This document shows, piece by piece, positions 26,203 through 34,367 of a stretch of 64,000 nucleotides of DNA (its first letter is position 1; each line of letters starts with the position of its first letter). The translations under genes and the position numbers were made by a program. The stretch is from Streptomyces canus. GTDB taxonomy: Bacteria; Actinomycetota; Actinomycetes; Streptomycetales; Streptomycetaceae. Below the pieces are notes generated by a model. The model was given only the letters and a program-made list of their open reading frames with translations. It did not search any database and was not told the origin of the DNA. The stretch lies in assembly GCF_041435015.1 (NCBI RefSeq), contig NZ_CP107989.1:2046001-2110000 (forward strand), in the 5' to 3' direction.

Positions 26203-27240
26203 ATGCGCTGGGAGAACCTCACCGAGTCCGCCGAACACGGACGGGCCGACGCCGCCCTGTTCGGCGCCGACGCGGTGGTCAGCCGTACCTTCGACACGCC
26301 CGAGTTCGCCGGGATCACGTTCCACGAGATCCGGGCCCGCTCGATCATCAACCGGGTGCCGGGCGCCTCCCGCATGCCTTTCGAGTGGACGGTCAACCCC
26401 TACCGGGGCTGCACGCACGCGTGCGTCTACTGTTTCGCCCGCAAGACCCACAGCTATCTCGACCTGGACACCGGTCTCGGCTTCGACTCACAGATCGTGG
26501 TCAAGGTGAACGCCCCCGAGCTGCTGCGCCGCCAGCTGGGCTCGCGCCGCTGGGCGGGCGACCACATAGCGATGGGCACCAACGTCGACTGCTACCAGCG
26601 CGCGGAGGGCCGCTACCGCCTGATGCCGGGCATCCTCGCCGCCCTGCGCGATCACGCGAACCCCTTCTCGATCCTGACGAAGGGCACGCTGATCCTGCGG
26701 GACCTCGACCTCCTCACACAGGCCGCGGAGGTGACGGACGTCGGGATCTCCGTGTCGGTCGGCTTCACCGACCCCGAGCTGTGGCGCACCGTCGAGCCCG
26801 GCACCCCGGCTCCGGAGCGGCGCCTGGACGTCGTACGGACACTGGGCGAGCACGGGATCGGGTGCGGGGTGCTGATGGCGCCGGTGATCCCGTTCCTGAG
26901 CGACCAGCCGGCACAGTTGCGGGCCACGGTGCGCGCGATCGCCGCCGCGGGAGCCACGTCGGTCACCCCGCTGGTGCTGCATCTGCGGCCGGGCGCCAGG
27001 GAGTGGTTCATGGCCTGGCTGACCCGGGAGCACCCGTATCTGGTGCGCCGTTACGAGCGGCTCTACGCGGACGGCGCCTACGCTCCGAAGTGGTACCAGC
27101 GCCGGATCACCCGTCAGGTCCACGAGCTGGCCCAGGAGTACGGCATCGGTCCCGCGGGCGCGGGGATGCCGCGACGGATCCGGGAGCCGGAACCCGAGGT
27201 CGCGCCGATGTCCGAACCTACCCAACTCACGTTGATCTGA
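26203..27240 (+). CDS. Rv2578c-type radical SAM protein
   Basis: A 345-residue radical SAM enzyme. The 4Fe-4S-binding CxxxCxxC lies in NPYRGCTHACVYCFARKTH, and the early DTPEFAGITFHEIRARSIIN and RMPFEWTVN sections match the actinobacterial Rv2578c family, related to SplB-like photolyase proteins. GTNVDCYQRAEGRYRLMPG and LTKGTLILRDLDLL follow the SAM-binding barrel pattern. The ATG follows GAGGAGG. The reaction is unknown. It is divergent from the SRPBCC gene with which it may share a promoter region. Confidence 0.88.
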   Translation: MRWENLTESAEHGRADAALFGADAVVSRTFDTPEFAGITFHEIRARSIINRVPGASRMPFEWTVNPYRGCTHACVYCFARKTHSYLDLDTGLGFDSQIVVKVNAPELLRRQLGSRRWAGDHIAMGTNVDCYQRAEGRYRLMPGILAALRDHANPFSILTKGTLILRDLDLLTQAAEVTDVGISVSVGFTDPELWRTVEPGTPAPERRLDVVRTLGEHGIGCGVLMAPVIPFLSDQPAQLRATVRAIAAAGATSVTPLVLHLRPGAREWFMAWLTREHPYLVRRYERLYADGAYAPKWYQRRITRQVHELAQEYGIGPAGAGMPRRIREPEPEVAPMSEPTQLTLI

Positions 27241-27285
27241 GAGCGTTCGAGCGCATCGGACGGCCCAATCGGGTCAAGTATTGTC

Positions 27286-27297
27286 AGAACACGTTCT
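27286..27297. promoter_or_regulatory. Short palindrome upstream of secreted hydrolase
   Basis: AGAAC-AC-GTTCT lies 79 bp upstream of the hydrolase start in a locally AT-richer stretch (TCAAGTATTGTCAGAAC). It could be part of a promoter or operator; nothing else supports it. Confidence 0.3.
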
Positions 27298-27375
27298 TCC
27301 GGGCGTACTTTTCGGGACGATGCGGCGGGGACCGTGACCCTCGCGGCCCGAAACCCTCCGTCCTGGGAGGACTTC

Positions 27376-28953
27376 ATGAGAAAACGCGCAGCCGTGCTGT
27401 GCGGTGCCGCGATCGTCGTGGCCGGGACGTTCACCGCCGTCCCCGCCGACGCCAGCGCCCCGCCCTCCGCACCCACCGCATCCGCCGCCGGACTCACCTG
27501 GAAGAAGTGCGGCACCGCCGACTACCCGACCCTTCAGTGCGCGTCCCTCAAGGTGCCGCTCGACCACGCGAACCCGCGCGGGCGGCAGATCACCCTCGCG
27601 CTGTCCCGGGTCCCCCACACCGCGAAGGAGTACCAGGGCCCACTGCTGGTCAACCCCGGCGGCCCCGGCGGCAGCGGTCTGACCTTCGCCGGATTCATCG
27701 CCTCCGGCCTGCCCAAGGCCGTCGCGGCACAGTACGACGTCATCGGCTTCGACCCGCGCGGGGTGGGCGCGAGCAAGCCCGCCCTGAACTGCAGGCCGGG
27801 CTACTTCAACCCGGTGCGCCCGGACTCCGTGCCGAGCACGCCCGCGATCGAGAAGGCCAACCTCGAGCGAGCGAAGTCCTTCGCCGCGGCCTGCGGCCGG
27901 AAGTACGCGAGCGTGCTGCCGTACATCAACACCATCAGCGCCGTGCAGGACATGGACTCCGTCCGCCGGGCCCTCGGCGCCAAGAGGATCAACTACTTCG
28001 GTTACTCGTACGGCACCTACCTGGGCGCGGTCTACGCCAAGCTCTTCCCGCACCAGGTGCGCCGACTGGTCCTGGACTCGATCGTGGACCCGACCGGGGT
28101 CTGGTACGACGACAACCTCGGCCAGGACTACGCGTTCAACGACCGGCACCGCGCGCTGATGGCCTGGATCGCCAAGTACGACGCGACGTACAAGCTGGGC
28201 ACCGACCCCGAGAAGATCGAGGCCAAGTGGTACGCGATGCGGGCGGCCCTCGCCAAGAAGCCCGCGGGCGGCAAGGTCGGCGCCTCGGAGCTGGAGGACA
28301 CCTACGTCCCGGGCGGCTACTACAACGGCTACTGGCCCTACCTGGCCGAGGCGTTCGCGGCGTACGTGAACAGCAAGAACGCCGACCCACTGATCGACGC
28401 GTACGAGGACTTCGGCGCCGTGGACGCGTCCGGGGACAACGGCTACAGCATCTACACGTCCGTCCAGTGCCGTGACGCCTCCTGGCCGCGTGACTGGAGG
28501 CAGTGGCAGAAGGACAACTGGGCCGTGTACGAGAAGGCCCCGTTCATGGCCTGGAGCAATGCCTGGTACAACGCACCGTGCGCGTTCTGGCCGACCGGCT
28601 CGCTGAAGCCGGTGAACATCGCCAACGGCAAGCTGCCGCCGGCGCTGCTCTTCCAGGCGACGAACGACGCGGCCACCCCGTACGAGGGCGGTGCGACGGT
28701 CCACCGCATGCTGGCCGGATCCAGCTTCGTCGTCGAGGAGGGCGGCGGAAACCACGGCATCACGCTGAGCGGGAACACCTGCCTGGACACGTACCTCGCC
28801 GCGTATCTGACCGACGGCAAGGTGCCGCGTGGCGGCGGCGAGGCCGACGCGGTCTGCCAGGCGCTGCCCGATCCGAAGCCGCTCACCGCCAAGGCGGCGT
28901 CCACGTCCTCGCGCGGTGCGGCGCTGCACCGGCTGCTCGGCGCCCGAAGCTGA
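27376..28953 (+). CDS. Secreted alpha/beta hydrolase (tripeptidyl aminopeptidase type)
   Basis: A 525-residue exported protein like the Streptomyces tripeptidyl aminopeptidases (Tap/SlpD/SlpE). A signal peptide (MRKRAAVLCGAAIVVAG, cleavage near ADASA) is followed by the abhydrolase core: NPGGPGGSG oxyanion loop, DVIGFDPRGVG, and the Ser in YFGYSYGTYLGAVYA. The C-terminal TAP-like region contains FQATNDAATPYEGG (Asp) and GGGNHGITLSG (His). The ATG at 27376 follows GGGAGG. There is no lipobox. It is likely to trim peptides outside the cell. Monocistronic. Confidence 0.88.
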   Translation: MRKRAAVLCGAAIVVAGTFTAVPADASAPPSAPTASAAGLTWKKCGTADYPTLQCASLKVPLDHANPRGRQITLALSRVPHTAKEYQGPLLVNPGGPGGSGLTFAGFIASGLPKAVAAQYDVIGFDPRGVGASKPALNCRPGYFNPVRPDSVPSTPAIEKANLERAKSFAAACGRKYASVLPYINTISAVQDMDSVRRALGAKRINYFGYSYGTYLGAVYAKLFPHQVRRLVLDSIVDPTGVWYDDNLGQDYAFNDRHRALMAWIAKYDATYKLGTDPEKIEAKWYAMRAALAKKPAGGKVGASELEDTYVPGGYYNGYWPYLAEAFAAYVNSKNADPLIDAYEDFGAVDASGDNGYSIYTSVQCRDASWPRDWRQWQKDNWAVYEKAPFMAWSNAWYNAPCAFWPTGSLKPVNIANGKLPPALLFQATNDAATPYEGGATVHRMLAGSSFVVEEGGGNHGITLSGNTCLDTYLAAYLTDGKVPRGGGEADAVCQALPDPKPLTAKAASTSSRGAALHRLLGARS

Positions 28954-29010
28954 TCGCCTGACGCTCCGTCGGGGACGGGCGTTGTCAGTGCCGTGGTCCA
29001 CCATGGACGC

Positions 29011-29409
29011 ATGAGTGAGCTGACCAGGATTCCCGCCCCCGCCGGGCTCGCCCCCGCGGCCCAGTACTCCCACGTGGTGCTGGGCCGTGGCCGTTTCGTC
29101 GCACTCTCGGGCCAGGTGGCTCTCGACGAGGACGGCAAGCTCGTCGGCGAGGGCGATGCCGCGGCCCAGGCCCGTCAGGTCTTCGAGAACCTCCGCCGCT
29201 GCCTGACCGCCGCCGGAGCGACCTTCGACGACGTCGTCAAGCTCACCTACTTCGTCACGGACATGGCCCACATGCCGGCACTCCGGGCGGCCCGCTCCGA
29301 GCACATACCCGACGACCGGCTGCCGGCGGCCTCGGCCGTGCAGGTGGCGGCGCTGGTGCGGCCGGAGTTCCTGATGGAGGTGGAGGCGTTCGCGGTGGTG
29401 GGCGAATAA
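29011..29409 (+). CDS. RidA family protein
   Basis: A 132-residue member of the YjgF/YER057c/UK114 (RidA) family, which hydrolyse reactive enamine/imine intermediates from PLP enzymes. FVALSGQVALDEDGKLVG, TFDDVVKLTYFVTD and the conserved Arg in AALVRPEFLMEVEAFAV are present; this Arg normally binds the substrate carboxylate. The ATG at 29011 is the first natural start; no strong ribosome-binding site was seen. The next gene, GNAT, is 41 bp downstream and may be co-transcribed. Confidence 0.88.
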   Translation: MSELTRIPAPAGLAPAAQYSHVVLGRGRFVALSGQVALDEDGKLVGEGDAAAQARQVFENLRRCLTAAGATFDDVVKLTYFVTDMAHMPALRAARSEHIPDDRLPAASAVQVAALVRPEFLMEVEAFAVVGE

Positions 29410-29450
29410 ATCCGAGGCCGGAGCGGGTGGGTGGTGCCTAGGGTGCCGCC

Positions 29451-29981
29451 ATGGACGACGACCGACTCCTCATCCGCCCGATGGTCCTCGCCGACTGCGA
29501 CCGCGTGGCCGAGATCCGCGTCCGCGGCTGGCAGAGCGCGTACCGGGGCCTCATCCCGCAGTCGTACCTCGACGCCATGAGCGTGGCGCGGGACGCCGAG
29601 CGGCACCGCACGCGCTTCGGTCAGGGGGACGGCAGCGTCGTGAACCTCGTGGCCGAGTGGGACGGCGAGGTCGTGGGCTGGGCCTGTCACGGCCCGTACC
29701 GGGACGGCGAAGTCCGCACCGACGACGCCGAGTTGTACGCCGTCTACGTGGACCCGCGGAGATACGGCACCGGTATCGGACACGCCCTGCTGCTGGAGTC
29801 CCTGTGGAACCGCACGGCCGTGGGCCACGAGCGCATGTACCTGTGGGTCCTCGAGGACAACACCCGCGCGCGCCGCTTCTACGAACGGGCGGGCTTCGAG
29901 GCCGACGGCACCGAGGAGCCCTTCGAGGCGGACGGCGTCCCCGTACAGGAGGTGCGGTACGCCCGGACGCTCAACACCTGA
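29451..29981 (+). CDS. GNAT family N-acetyltransferase
   Basis: A 176-residue acetyltransferase. VYVDPRRYGTGIGHALLLES is the acetyl-CoA pyrophosphate-binding motif A (Q/RxxGxG/A) and YLWVLEDNTRARRFYERAGF is motif B. The N-terminal RVRGWQSAYRGLIPQSYLD block is common in this actinobacterial subgroup. The target is unknown. It follows the RidA gene closely. Confidence 0.87.
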   Translation: MDDDRLLIRPMVLADCDRVAEIRVRGWQSAYRGLIPQSYLDAMSVARDAERHRTRFGQGDGSVVNLVAEWDGEVVGWACHGPYRDGEVRTDDAELYAVYVDPRRYGTGIGHALLLESLWNRTAVGHERMYLWVLEDNTRARRFYERAGFEADGTEEPFEADGVPVQEVRYARTLNT

Positions 29982-30272
29982 CCGCCCGCCGCCTGTGCGG
30001 TGCAGCGGGGCCGGCCGACCGGACGGGGGGCGCGGACGCCCTCGCCCGCATCCGTACCTCCGCCGTGCGGCGGGGCCCACGGCACGCACGCGTTGCCGGG
30101 CAGGGCGCTCACCGGCGCCGATCCGGCGACCTCGCCCGCGTCCGCGTCCGCACTTCACCGCTCTGCGGGCCGCGGCCGACGCCGACGCCGACGCCCGCCG
30201 CAGATGCCCGCCAACTCGCCGTCCACCACCCGGCCCCCGCGCCCGACAGCTCCCCGCACCCCGCCGGCCGGC
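29982..30272. other. Intergenic region without a supported gene
   Basis: Extremely GC-rich sequence rich in GCC/CGC repeats. Open frames exist here but have low-complexity Arg/Pro composition and no recognisable motif. Nothing is called. Confidence 0.5.
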
Positions 30273-30848
30273 TCACCGCTGCTTCGGGATCCGTGCCAGC
30301 GCCCGCACCGCCGCCTCCGCGAGCGTGGGATGCGCGAGCGCCTCGTTCAGTACGGGTCTGGCGCGGGTGTCCGCCAGGGTGCCCAGGCCCTCCACGCAGG
30401 CGAGCGCCACGCGGCGGTAGGGGTCGTGCGGGCGCAGCCGGCGTTCCAGCGTGGTGATCAGCGCCGGCACGGACTCGGGGGCGCGCAGCTCGGCCAGGAG
30501 CCGGACCGGGTGCAGGGCGTAGGCGACCCGCAGTTCGTTGGTGGCGAGGGCGGCGGCCGCGCGGGCCGTGCGCGGGTCGTCCAGACGGGCGAGGGCGTAC
30601 GCGGCGGCGGCGCAGCGCGGCGGATCCCGGTGGTTGAGCAGCAGGACGAGGGACTCGAAGGCCCGGCGGTCCCCGGCCAGGCCGAGCCGGAACGCGGCGA
30701 GCTCCCGGGCCCACAGCGGCTGTCCGGGCTCGGTGAGCACCCCGGCCAGTTCGTCGAGGTCCTCGGTCGCCATCAGACGGTCGTAGGCGGCCGACGCTCC
30801 CGACTCCTGCCGTAAACGCTCCGTGAGCGATCGCAACTCTTCGTCCAT
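30273..30848 (-). CDS. HEAT-repeat protein
   Basis: A 191-residue all-helical protein with HEAT/PBS-lyase-type repeats: PLWARELAAFRLGLAGDRRA, RCAAAAYALARLDDPRTARA, AYALHPVRLLAELRAPESVP and YRRVALACVEGLGTLADTRA. Such repeats make protein-protein contacts; no enzyme domain is present. It is divergent from the 3-hydroxyacyl-CoA dehydrogenase. A role cannot be assigned. Confidence 0.8.
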   Translation of the reverse strand: MDEELRSLTERLRQESGASAAYDRLMATEDLDELAGVLTEPGQPLWARELAAFRLGLAGDRRAFESLVLLLNHRDPPRCAAAAYALARLDDPRTARAAAALATNELRVAYALHPVRLLAELRAPESVPALITTLERRLRPHDPYRRVALACVEGLGTLADTRARPVLNEALAHPTLAEAAVRALARIPKQR

Positions 30849-30916
30849 GAACCCGAGGTTAGGCGGCCCGCCCGGAGCGCGGGACGTACATCACAAATCC
30901 GGGGGCTGGCGTGCTC

Positions 30917-30955
30917 GTTACCCACCGGTTAAGCTCAGACGAGCGAGTTACCCAC
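30917..30955. promoter_or_regulatory. Repeated GTTACCCAC motif upstream of fadB-like gene
   Basis: GTTACCCAC occurs at 30917-30925 and again at 30947-30955, spaced exactly 30 bp start to start, about three helical turns. The first copy continues CGGTTAA, giving a near-palindrome; the second is enclosed by ACGAG/CTCGT arms. The spacing suits a dimeric regulator binding twice on one face of the DNA in the promoter region of the dehydrogenase gene. Confidence 0.45.
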
Positions 30956-31225
30956 TCGTGGAACTCCTTGCGGGGGCCTGGTGACGCAGCCGCCGCGAGA
31001 GCAGTCGGTTCGGTACCTCGGGTACCACCAGTACGACCCCGGCCTGGGACAGGGCCGGTCGGTTCCACCGTTCTCCGGGCATGTGCAAGGCCCGCGACGA
31101 CGGCCCGGGCGTGTGCGCCAGCAGCCCGGCAACACCCGCATTCAGCAGTTCCTCACGCACCCGGTGCGCCCCTCGGCGTACCGGGTCGCGCTCCCAGTCG
31201 TCACCCTCATTCCTGGAGTTCCGCG

Positions 31226-33031
31226 ATGGCCACTCCCCTGTCCGACCCCTCCCTGTCCCCGCTCAAGACGATCGCCGTCGTCGGCCTCGGCACCATGGGC
31301 ACCGGCATCGCCGAGGTCCTCGCCAGGGCCGGCCGCGACGTCATCGGCATCGACATCAGCGAGGCCGCGGCCGCCAAGGCAGCCGCCACTCTGGAGACCT
31401 CGACCGCCCGTGCCGTGCAGCGCGGCCGGCTGACCGAGCAGGAGCGCGCGGACGTCCTCGCCCGTGTCCGCACCTCCACCGACCTCACCGCCGCGGCCGA
31501 AGCCGACCTCGTCATCGAGGTGGCTCCGGAGTCGTACGAGATCAAGCACCAGATCTTCCGCGAGCTCGACGGGATCGTGCGCCCCGAGACGATCCTCGCG
31601 ACCGGCACCAACGCCCTGTCCGTGACCCGCCTGGCCGCCGACTCGGCCCGCCCGGAGCGCGTGCTGGGCCTGCACTTCTTCAACCCGGCGCCCGCGATGA
31701 AGCTGGTCGAGGTCGTCTCCTCGGTGCTCACCGCGCCGACGGCGGTCGCGGCGGTCACCAACCTCGCCCTGGACCTCGGCAAGGAACCTGTCGCGGTCGG
31801 CGACCGGCCCGGCTTCGTCGCGGACGGGCTGCTGTTCGGCTATCTCAACCAGGCGGCCGCGATGTACGAGGCGAAGTACGCCTCCCGCGAGGACATCGAC
31901 GCGGCGATGCGGCTCGGCTGCGGTCTGCCGATGGGCCCCCTGGCGCTGCTGGACCTGATCGGCATCGACACCGCGCGGACGGTCCTGGAGGCCATGTACG
32001 CCGAGTCCCACGACCGGCTGCACGCCCCCGCCCCGGTTCTCAAGCAGCTCAGCGAGGCGGGTCTGACCGGACGCAAGTCGGGACGCGGCTTCTACACCTA
32101 CGAGGCTCCGGGCAGCGCGACGGTCGTGCGGGACGCGCTGACGCCCCTGGAGGGCTCCGAGCGGAACCAGGGCCGCGAGGTCCGCTCCGTCGGTGTCGCG
32201 GGCTCCGGCACCATGGCGTCCGGTATCGCGGAGGTGTTCGCCAAGGCCGGTTACGAGGTCGTGCTCGCCGCCCGCAGCGAGGAGAAGGCGCAGACGGCGA
32301 AGGCCCGCATCGGCAAGTCGCTGTCCCGCTCCGTCGACAAGGGCCGGATGACCGCCGAGGCGGCCGCGCGGACCCTGGACCTGATCACCGCGGCGGGCTC
32401 GTACGAGTCCTTCGCGGACGTCGACCTGGCCGTCGAGGCCGTCGCCGAGGACCTGGAGATCAAGCAGCAGCTCTTCCAGACGCTGGACAAGGTCTGCAAG
32501 CCGGGCGCGGTCCTGGCCACCACGACCTCCTCGCTGCCCGTCGTCGCCTGCGCCCGCGCCACCTCGCGGCCGCAGGACGTGATCGGCATGCACTTCTTCA
32601 ACCCGGCGCCCGCGATGAAGCTGGTCGAGGTCGTCCGTACGGTCCTGACGGCCGAGGACGTCCACGCGACGGTCCGCGAGGTCTGCGTCAAGATCAAGAA
32701 GCATGCGGTCGACTGCGGCGACCGTGCGGGCTTCATCGTGAACGCCCTGCTCTTCCCGTACCTCAACAACGCGATCAAGATGGTGCAGGAGCACTACGCG
32801 TCCCTCGACGACATCGACGCGGCGATGAAGCTGGGCGGCGGCTACCCGATGGGCCCCTTCGAGCTCCTGGACGTCGTCGGCCTGGACGTCTCGCTCGCGA
32901 TCGAGAAGGTCCTGCACCGCGAGTTCCGCGACCCGGGACTGGCTCCGGCCCTGCTGCTGGAGCATCTGGTGGCAGCGGGCTGCCTCGGCCGCAAGACCGG
33001 CCGTGGCTTCCGCGAATATGCCCGGCGCTGA
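31226..33031 (+). CDS. Tandem-domain 3-hydroxyacyl-CoA dehydrogenase
   Basis: A 601-residue protein made of two full 3-hydroxybutyryl-CoA dehydrogenase units. Unit 1 (about 10-295) has VVGLGTMGTGIAEVLARAG, ending in RKSGRGFYTYE. Unit 2 (about 317-600) has GVAGSGTMASGIAEVFAKAG, ending in RKTGRGFREYARR. Each unit has an HFFNPAPAMKLVEVV block with the catalytic His and the following Asn region. It probably reduces acetoacetyl-CoA or oxidises 3-hydroxyacyl-CoA, feeding crotonyl-CoA to the reductase encoded downstream. The ATG at 31226 follows TGGAG. Unit 1 departs slightly at TGTNALSV, where unit 2 has TTTSSLPV. Confidence 0.92.
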   Translation: MATPLSDPSLSPLKTIAVVGLGTMGTGIAEVLARAGRDVIGIDISEAAAAKAAATLETSTARAVQRGRLTEQERADVLARVRTSTDLTAAAEADLVIEVAPESYEIKHQIFRELDGIVRPETILATGTNALSVTRLAADSARPERVLGLHFFNPAPAMKLVEVVSSVLTAPTAVAAVTNLALDLGKEPVAVGDRPGFVADGLLFGYLNQAAAMYEAKYASREDIDAAMRLGCGLPMGPLALLDLIGIDTARTVLEAMYAESHDRLHAPAPVLKQLSEAGLTGRKSGRGFYTYEAPGSATVVRDALTPLEGSERNQGREVRSVGVAGSGTMASGIAEVFAKAGYEVVLAARSEEKAQTAKARIGKSLSRSVDKGRMTAEAAARTLDLITAAGSYESFADVDLAVEAVAEDLEIKQQLFQTLDKVCKPGAVLATTTSSLPVVACARATSRPQDVIGMHFFNPAPAMKLVEVVRTVLTAEDVHATVREVCVKIKKHAVDCGDRAGFIVNALLFPYLNNAIKMVQEHYASLDDIDAAMKLGGGYPMGPFELLDVVGLDVSLAIEKVLHREFRDPGLAPALLLEHLVAAGCLGRKTGRGFREYARR

Positions 33032-33191
33032 GCGTCCCGGCGACTGGTTCCGAGACGGTGAGGACTGGGGTGGGCTGCTCGACCCGGGCAGCCACCCCCC
33101 GCTGACGGGGTCCGGCGCCTGCCCGCCGGCCCCGGGCGGGACAACCCCGGGACACGCGCACCAACCTGCGCACATGCAGTACGTTCGGGTC

Positions 33192-34004
33192 ATGTCCCAG
33201 CCCGCCAAGTCCTCCCGTACACCAGCCACGTCCGACGCGCCGGAAAGTGCCGCAGGCAGTCGTGCGGCCGCCCAGCGGCTCAAGATGCGCCGAGAACTGG
33301 CGGCCGCCGCGATGGAGCTGTTCTCCACCAAGGGGTACGAGGCAACCACTGTCGACGAGATCGCGGCCGCGGCCGGGGTCGCCCGTCGCACCTTCTTCCG
33401 CCACTTCCGCTCCAAGGAAGAGGCGATCTTCCCCGATCACGACGACACGCTGATCCGGGCGGAAGCCGTGCTGAACGCGGCCCCCGCGCACGAGCACCCG
33501 CTCGACACGGTGTGCCGCGGCATCAAGGAAGTCATGAAGATGTACGCGGCCCGGCCGGAGATCTCGGTCGCCCGCTACAAGCTGACGCGCGAGGTGCCGA
33601 CGCTGCGCGAGGCGGAGATCGCGTCGGTGGCCCGCTATGAGCGGCTGTTCACGCGCTATCTGCTCGGGCACTTCGACGAGCACGCGCACGACGACGACGC
33701 GAACGACGACCCGCTGCTGGCGGAGGTCGCCGCGTCCGCCGTGGTCACCGCGCACAACCATGTGCTGCGCCGGTGGCTCCGGGCCGGGGGGCAAGGGGAC
33801 GTGGAGGCGCAGTTGGACCACGCCTTCGCAATCGTGCGGAAGACCTTCGGGACGGGAATCGGGGCAGGTCGGGACACCGCGGCGCCGCGGCCGGCTCCGG
33901 CTTCCGTGGCCTCTCAGGGAGAGGTCCTGGTCACCGTCGCTCGCACGGACGCGCCGCTCGATGAAGTGATGCGGGCCATCGAGCAGGCGCTCAAGGAGCG
34001 CTGA
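33192..34004 (+). CDS. TetR family transcriptional regulator
   Basis: A 270-residue TetR-type regulator with the HTH in RRELAAAAMELFSTKGYEAT, VDEIAAAAGVARRTFFRHFR and SKEEAIFPDHDD (about 35-85). The ligand domain is followed by an unusual C-terminal tail (about residues 222-270) ending DAPLDEVMRAIEQALKER. The ATG at 33192 is chosen because the upstream codons run into GC-rich non-coding sequence; an ATG at 33174 is possible. It sits between the dehydrogenase and ccr on the same strand, so it is the best candidate for controlling the ethylmalonyl-CoA genes. Confidence 0.9.
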   Translation: MSQPAKSSRTPATSDAPESAAGSRAAAQRLKMRRELAAAAMELFSTKGYEATTVDEIAAAAGVARRTFFRHFRSKEEAIFPDHDDTLIRAEAVLNAAPAHEHPLDTVCRGIKEVMKMYAARPEISVARYKLTREVPTLREAEIASVARYERLFTRYLLGHFDEHAHDDDANDDPLLAEVAASAVVTAHNHVLRRWLRAGGQGDVEAQLDHAFAIVRKTFGTGIGAGRDTAAPRPAPASVASQGEVLVTVARTDAPLDEVMRAIEQALKER

Positions 34005-34122
34005 CGAGCGTGGGCGCGTCGAGTCCGGCGACCGATAGCGCCCGATTGATACCTACTCTCCAGTAGCTTTGATCGATCATCGCTCATTTGTTACGTAAAG
34101 ATTTCACCTGAGGGCAATATCT

Positions 34123-34164
34123 GGCACTCAGTGCCTTGCATGGTGGCACGCGGTGTCTTACGTT
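34123..34164 (+). promoter_or_regulatory. Probable ccr promoter with overlapping palindrome
   Basis: TTGCAT (34136-34141), a 17-bp spacer and TACGTT (34159-34164) form a good vegetative-type promoter. The perfect palindrome GGCACT-C-AGTGCC (34123-34135) abuts the -35 element, the right place for an activator or repressor, possibly the TetR protein encoded just upstream. The predicted transcript would begin near 34171, exactly where the structured leader starts. Confidence 0.6.
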
Positions 34165-34170
34165 GAAGGT

Positions 34171-34367
34171 GTCCGGGCGGCCGGCGTGCAGAGACCATAC
34201 GTACGCCGGCTGTCCCAGCAAGTCATCGACCTGCCCGCCCGGACGCCTGCGTCACAGGCAACCTCCCGCGCCACAAAGCGCTGCCGAACAGCATGACCGC
34301 CGAACCGACGGCACCGACGTAACCCTCAGCGTCTCCCCTCAAGACGCCATTCGCCGGAGGCAACACC
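34171..34367 (+). ncRNA. Structured 5' leader of ccr (candidate cis-regulatory RNA)
   Basis: About 197 nt lie between the predicted start site and the ccr GTG. A perfect 10-bp stem (34171-34180 with 34235-34244) encloses a second stem (34181-34189 with 34201-34209) with loop AGAGACCATAC. Stacked after these are GCCTG/CAGGC (34245-34259), GCGC/GCGC (34268-34281), GCCG/CGGC (34299-34312) and GCGTCT/AGACGC (34329-34347) hairpins. CCTCC at 34262-34266 could pair with the GGAGG ribosome-binding site at 34356-34360. Two short upstream reading frames (34186-34296 and 34293-34322) also exist, overlapping as ATGA. It does not look like a cobalamin riboswitch. Function inferred only. Confidence 0.45.

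Noticed and set aside
29982..30272. Arg/Pro-rich open frames after the GNAT gene
   Set aside because: Low-complexity GC-driven frames on both strands with no start signals.
34171..34367. Cobalamin riboswitch before the B12 mutase operon
   Set aside because: Expected because of the downstream mutase, but no B12-box sequence or matching architecture was seen; the leader structure looks different.
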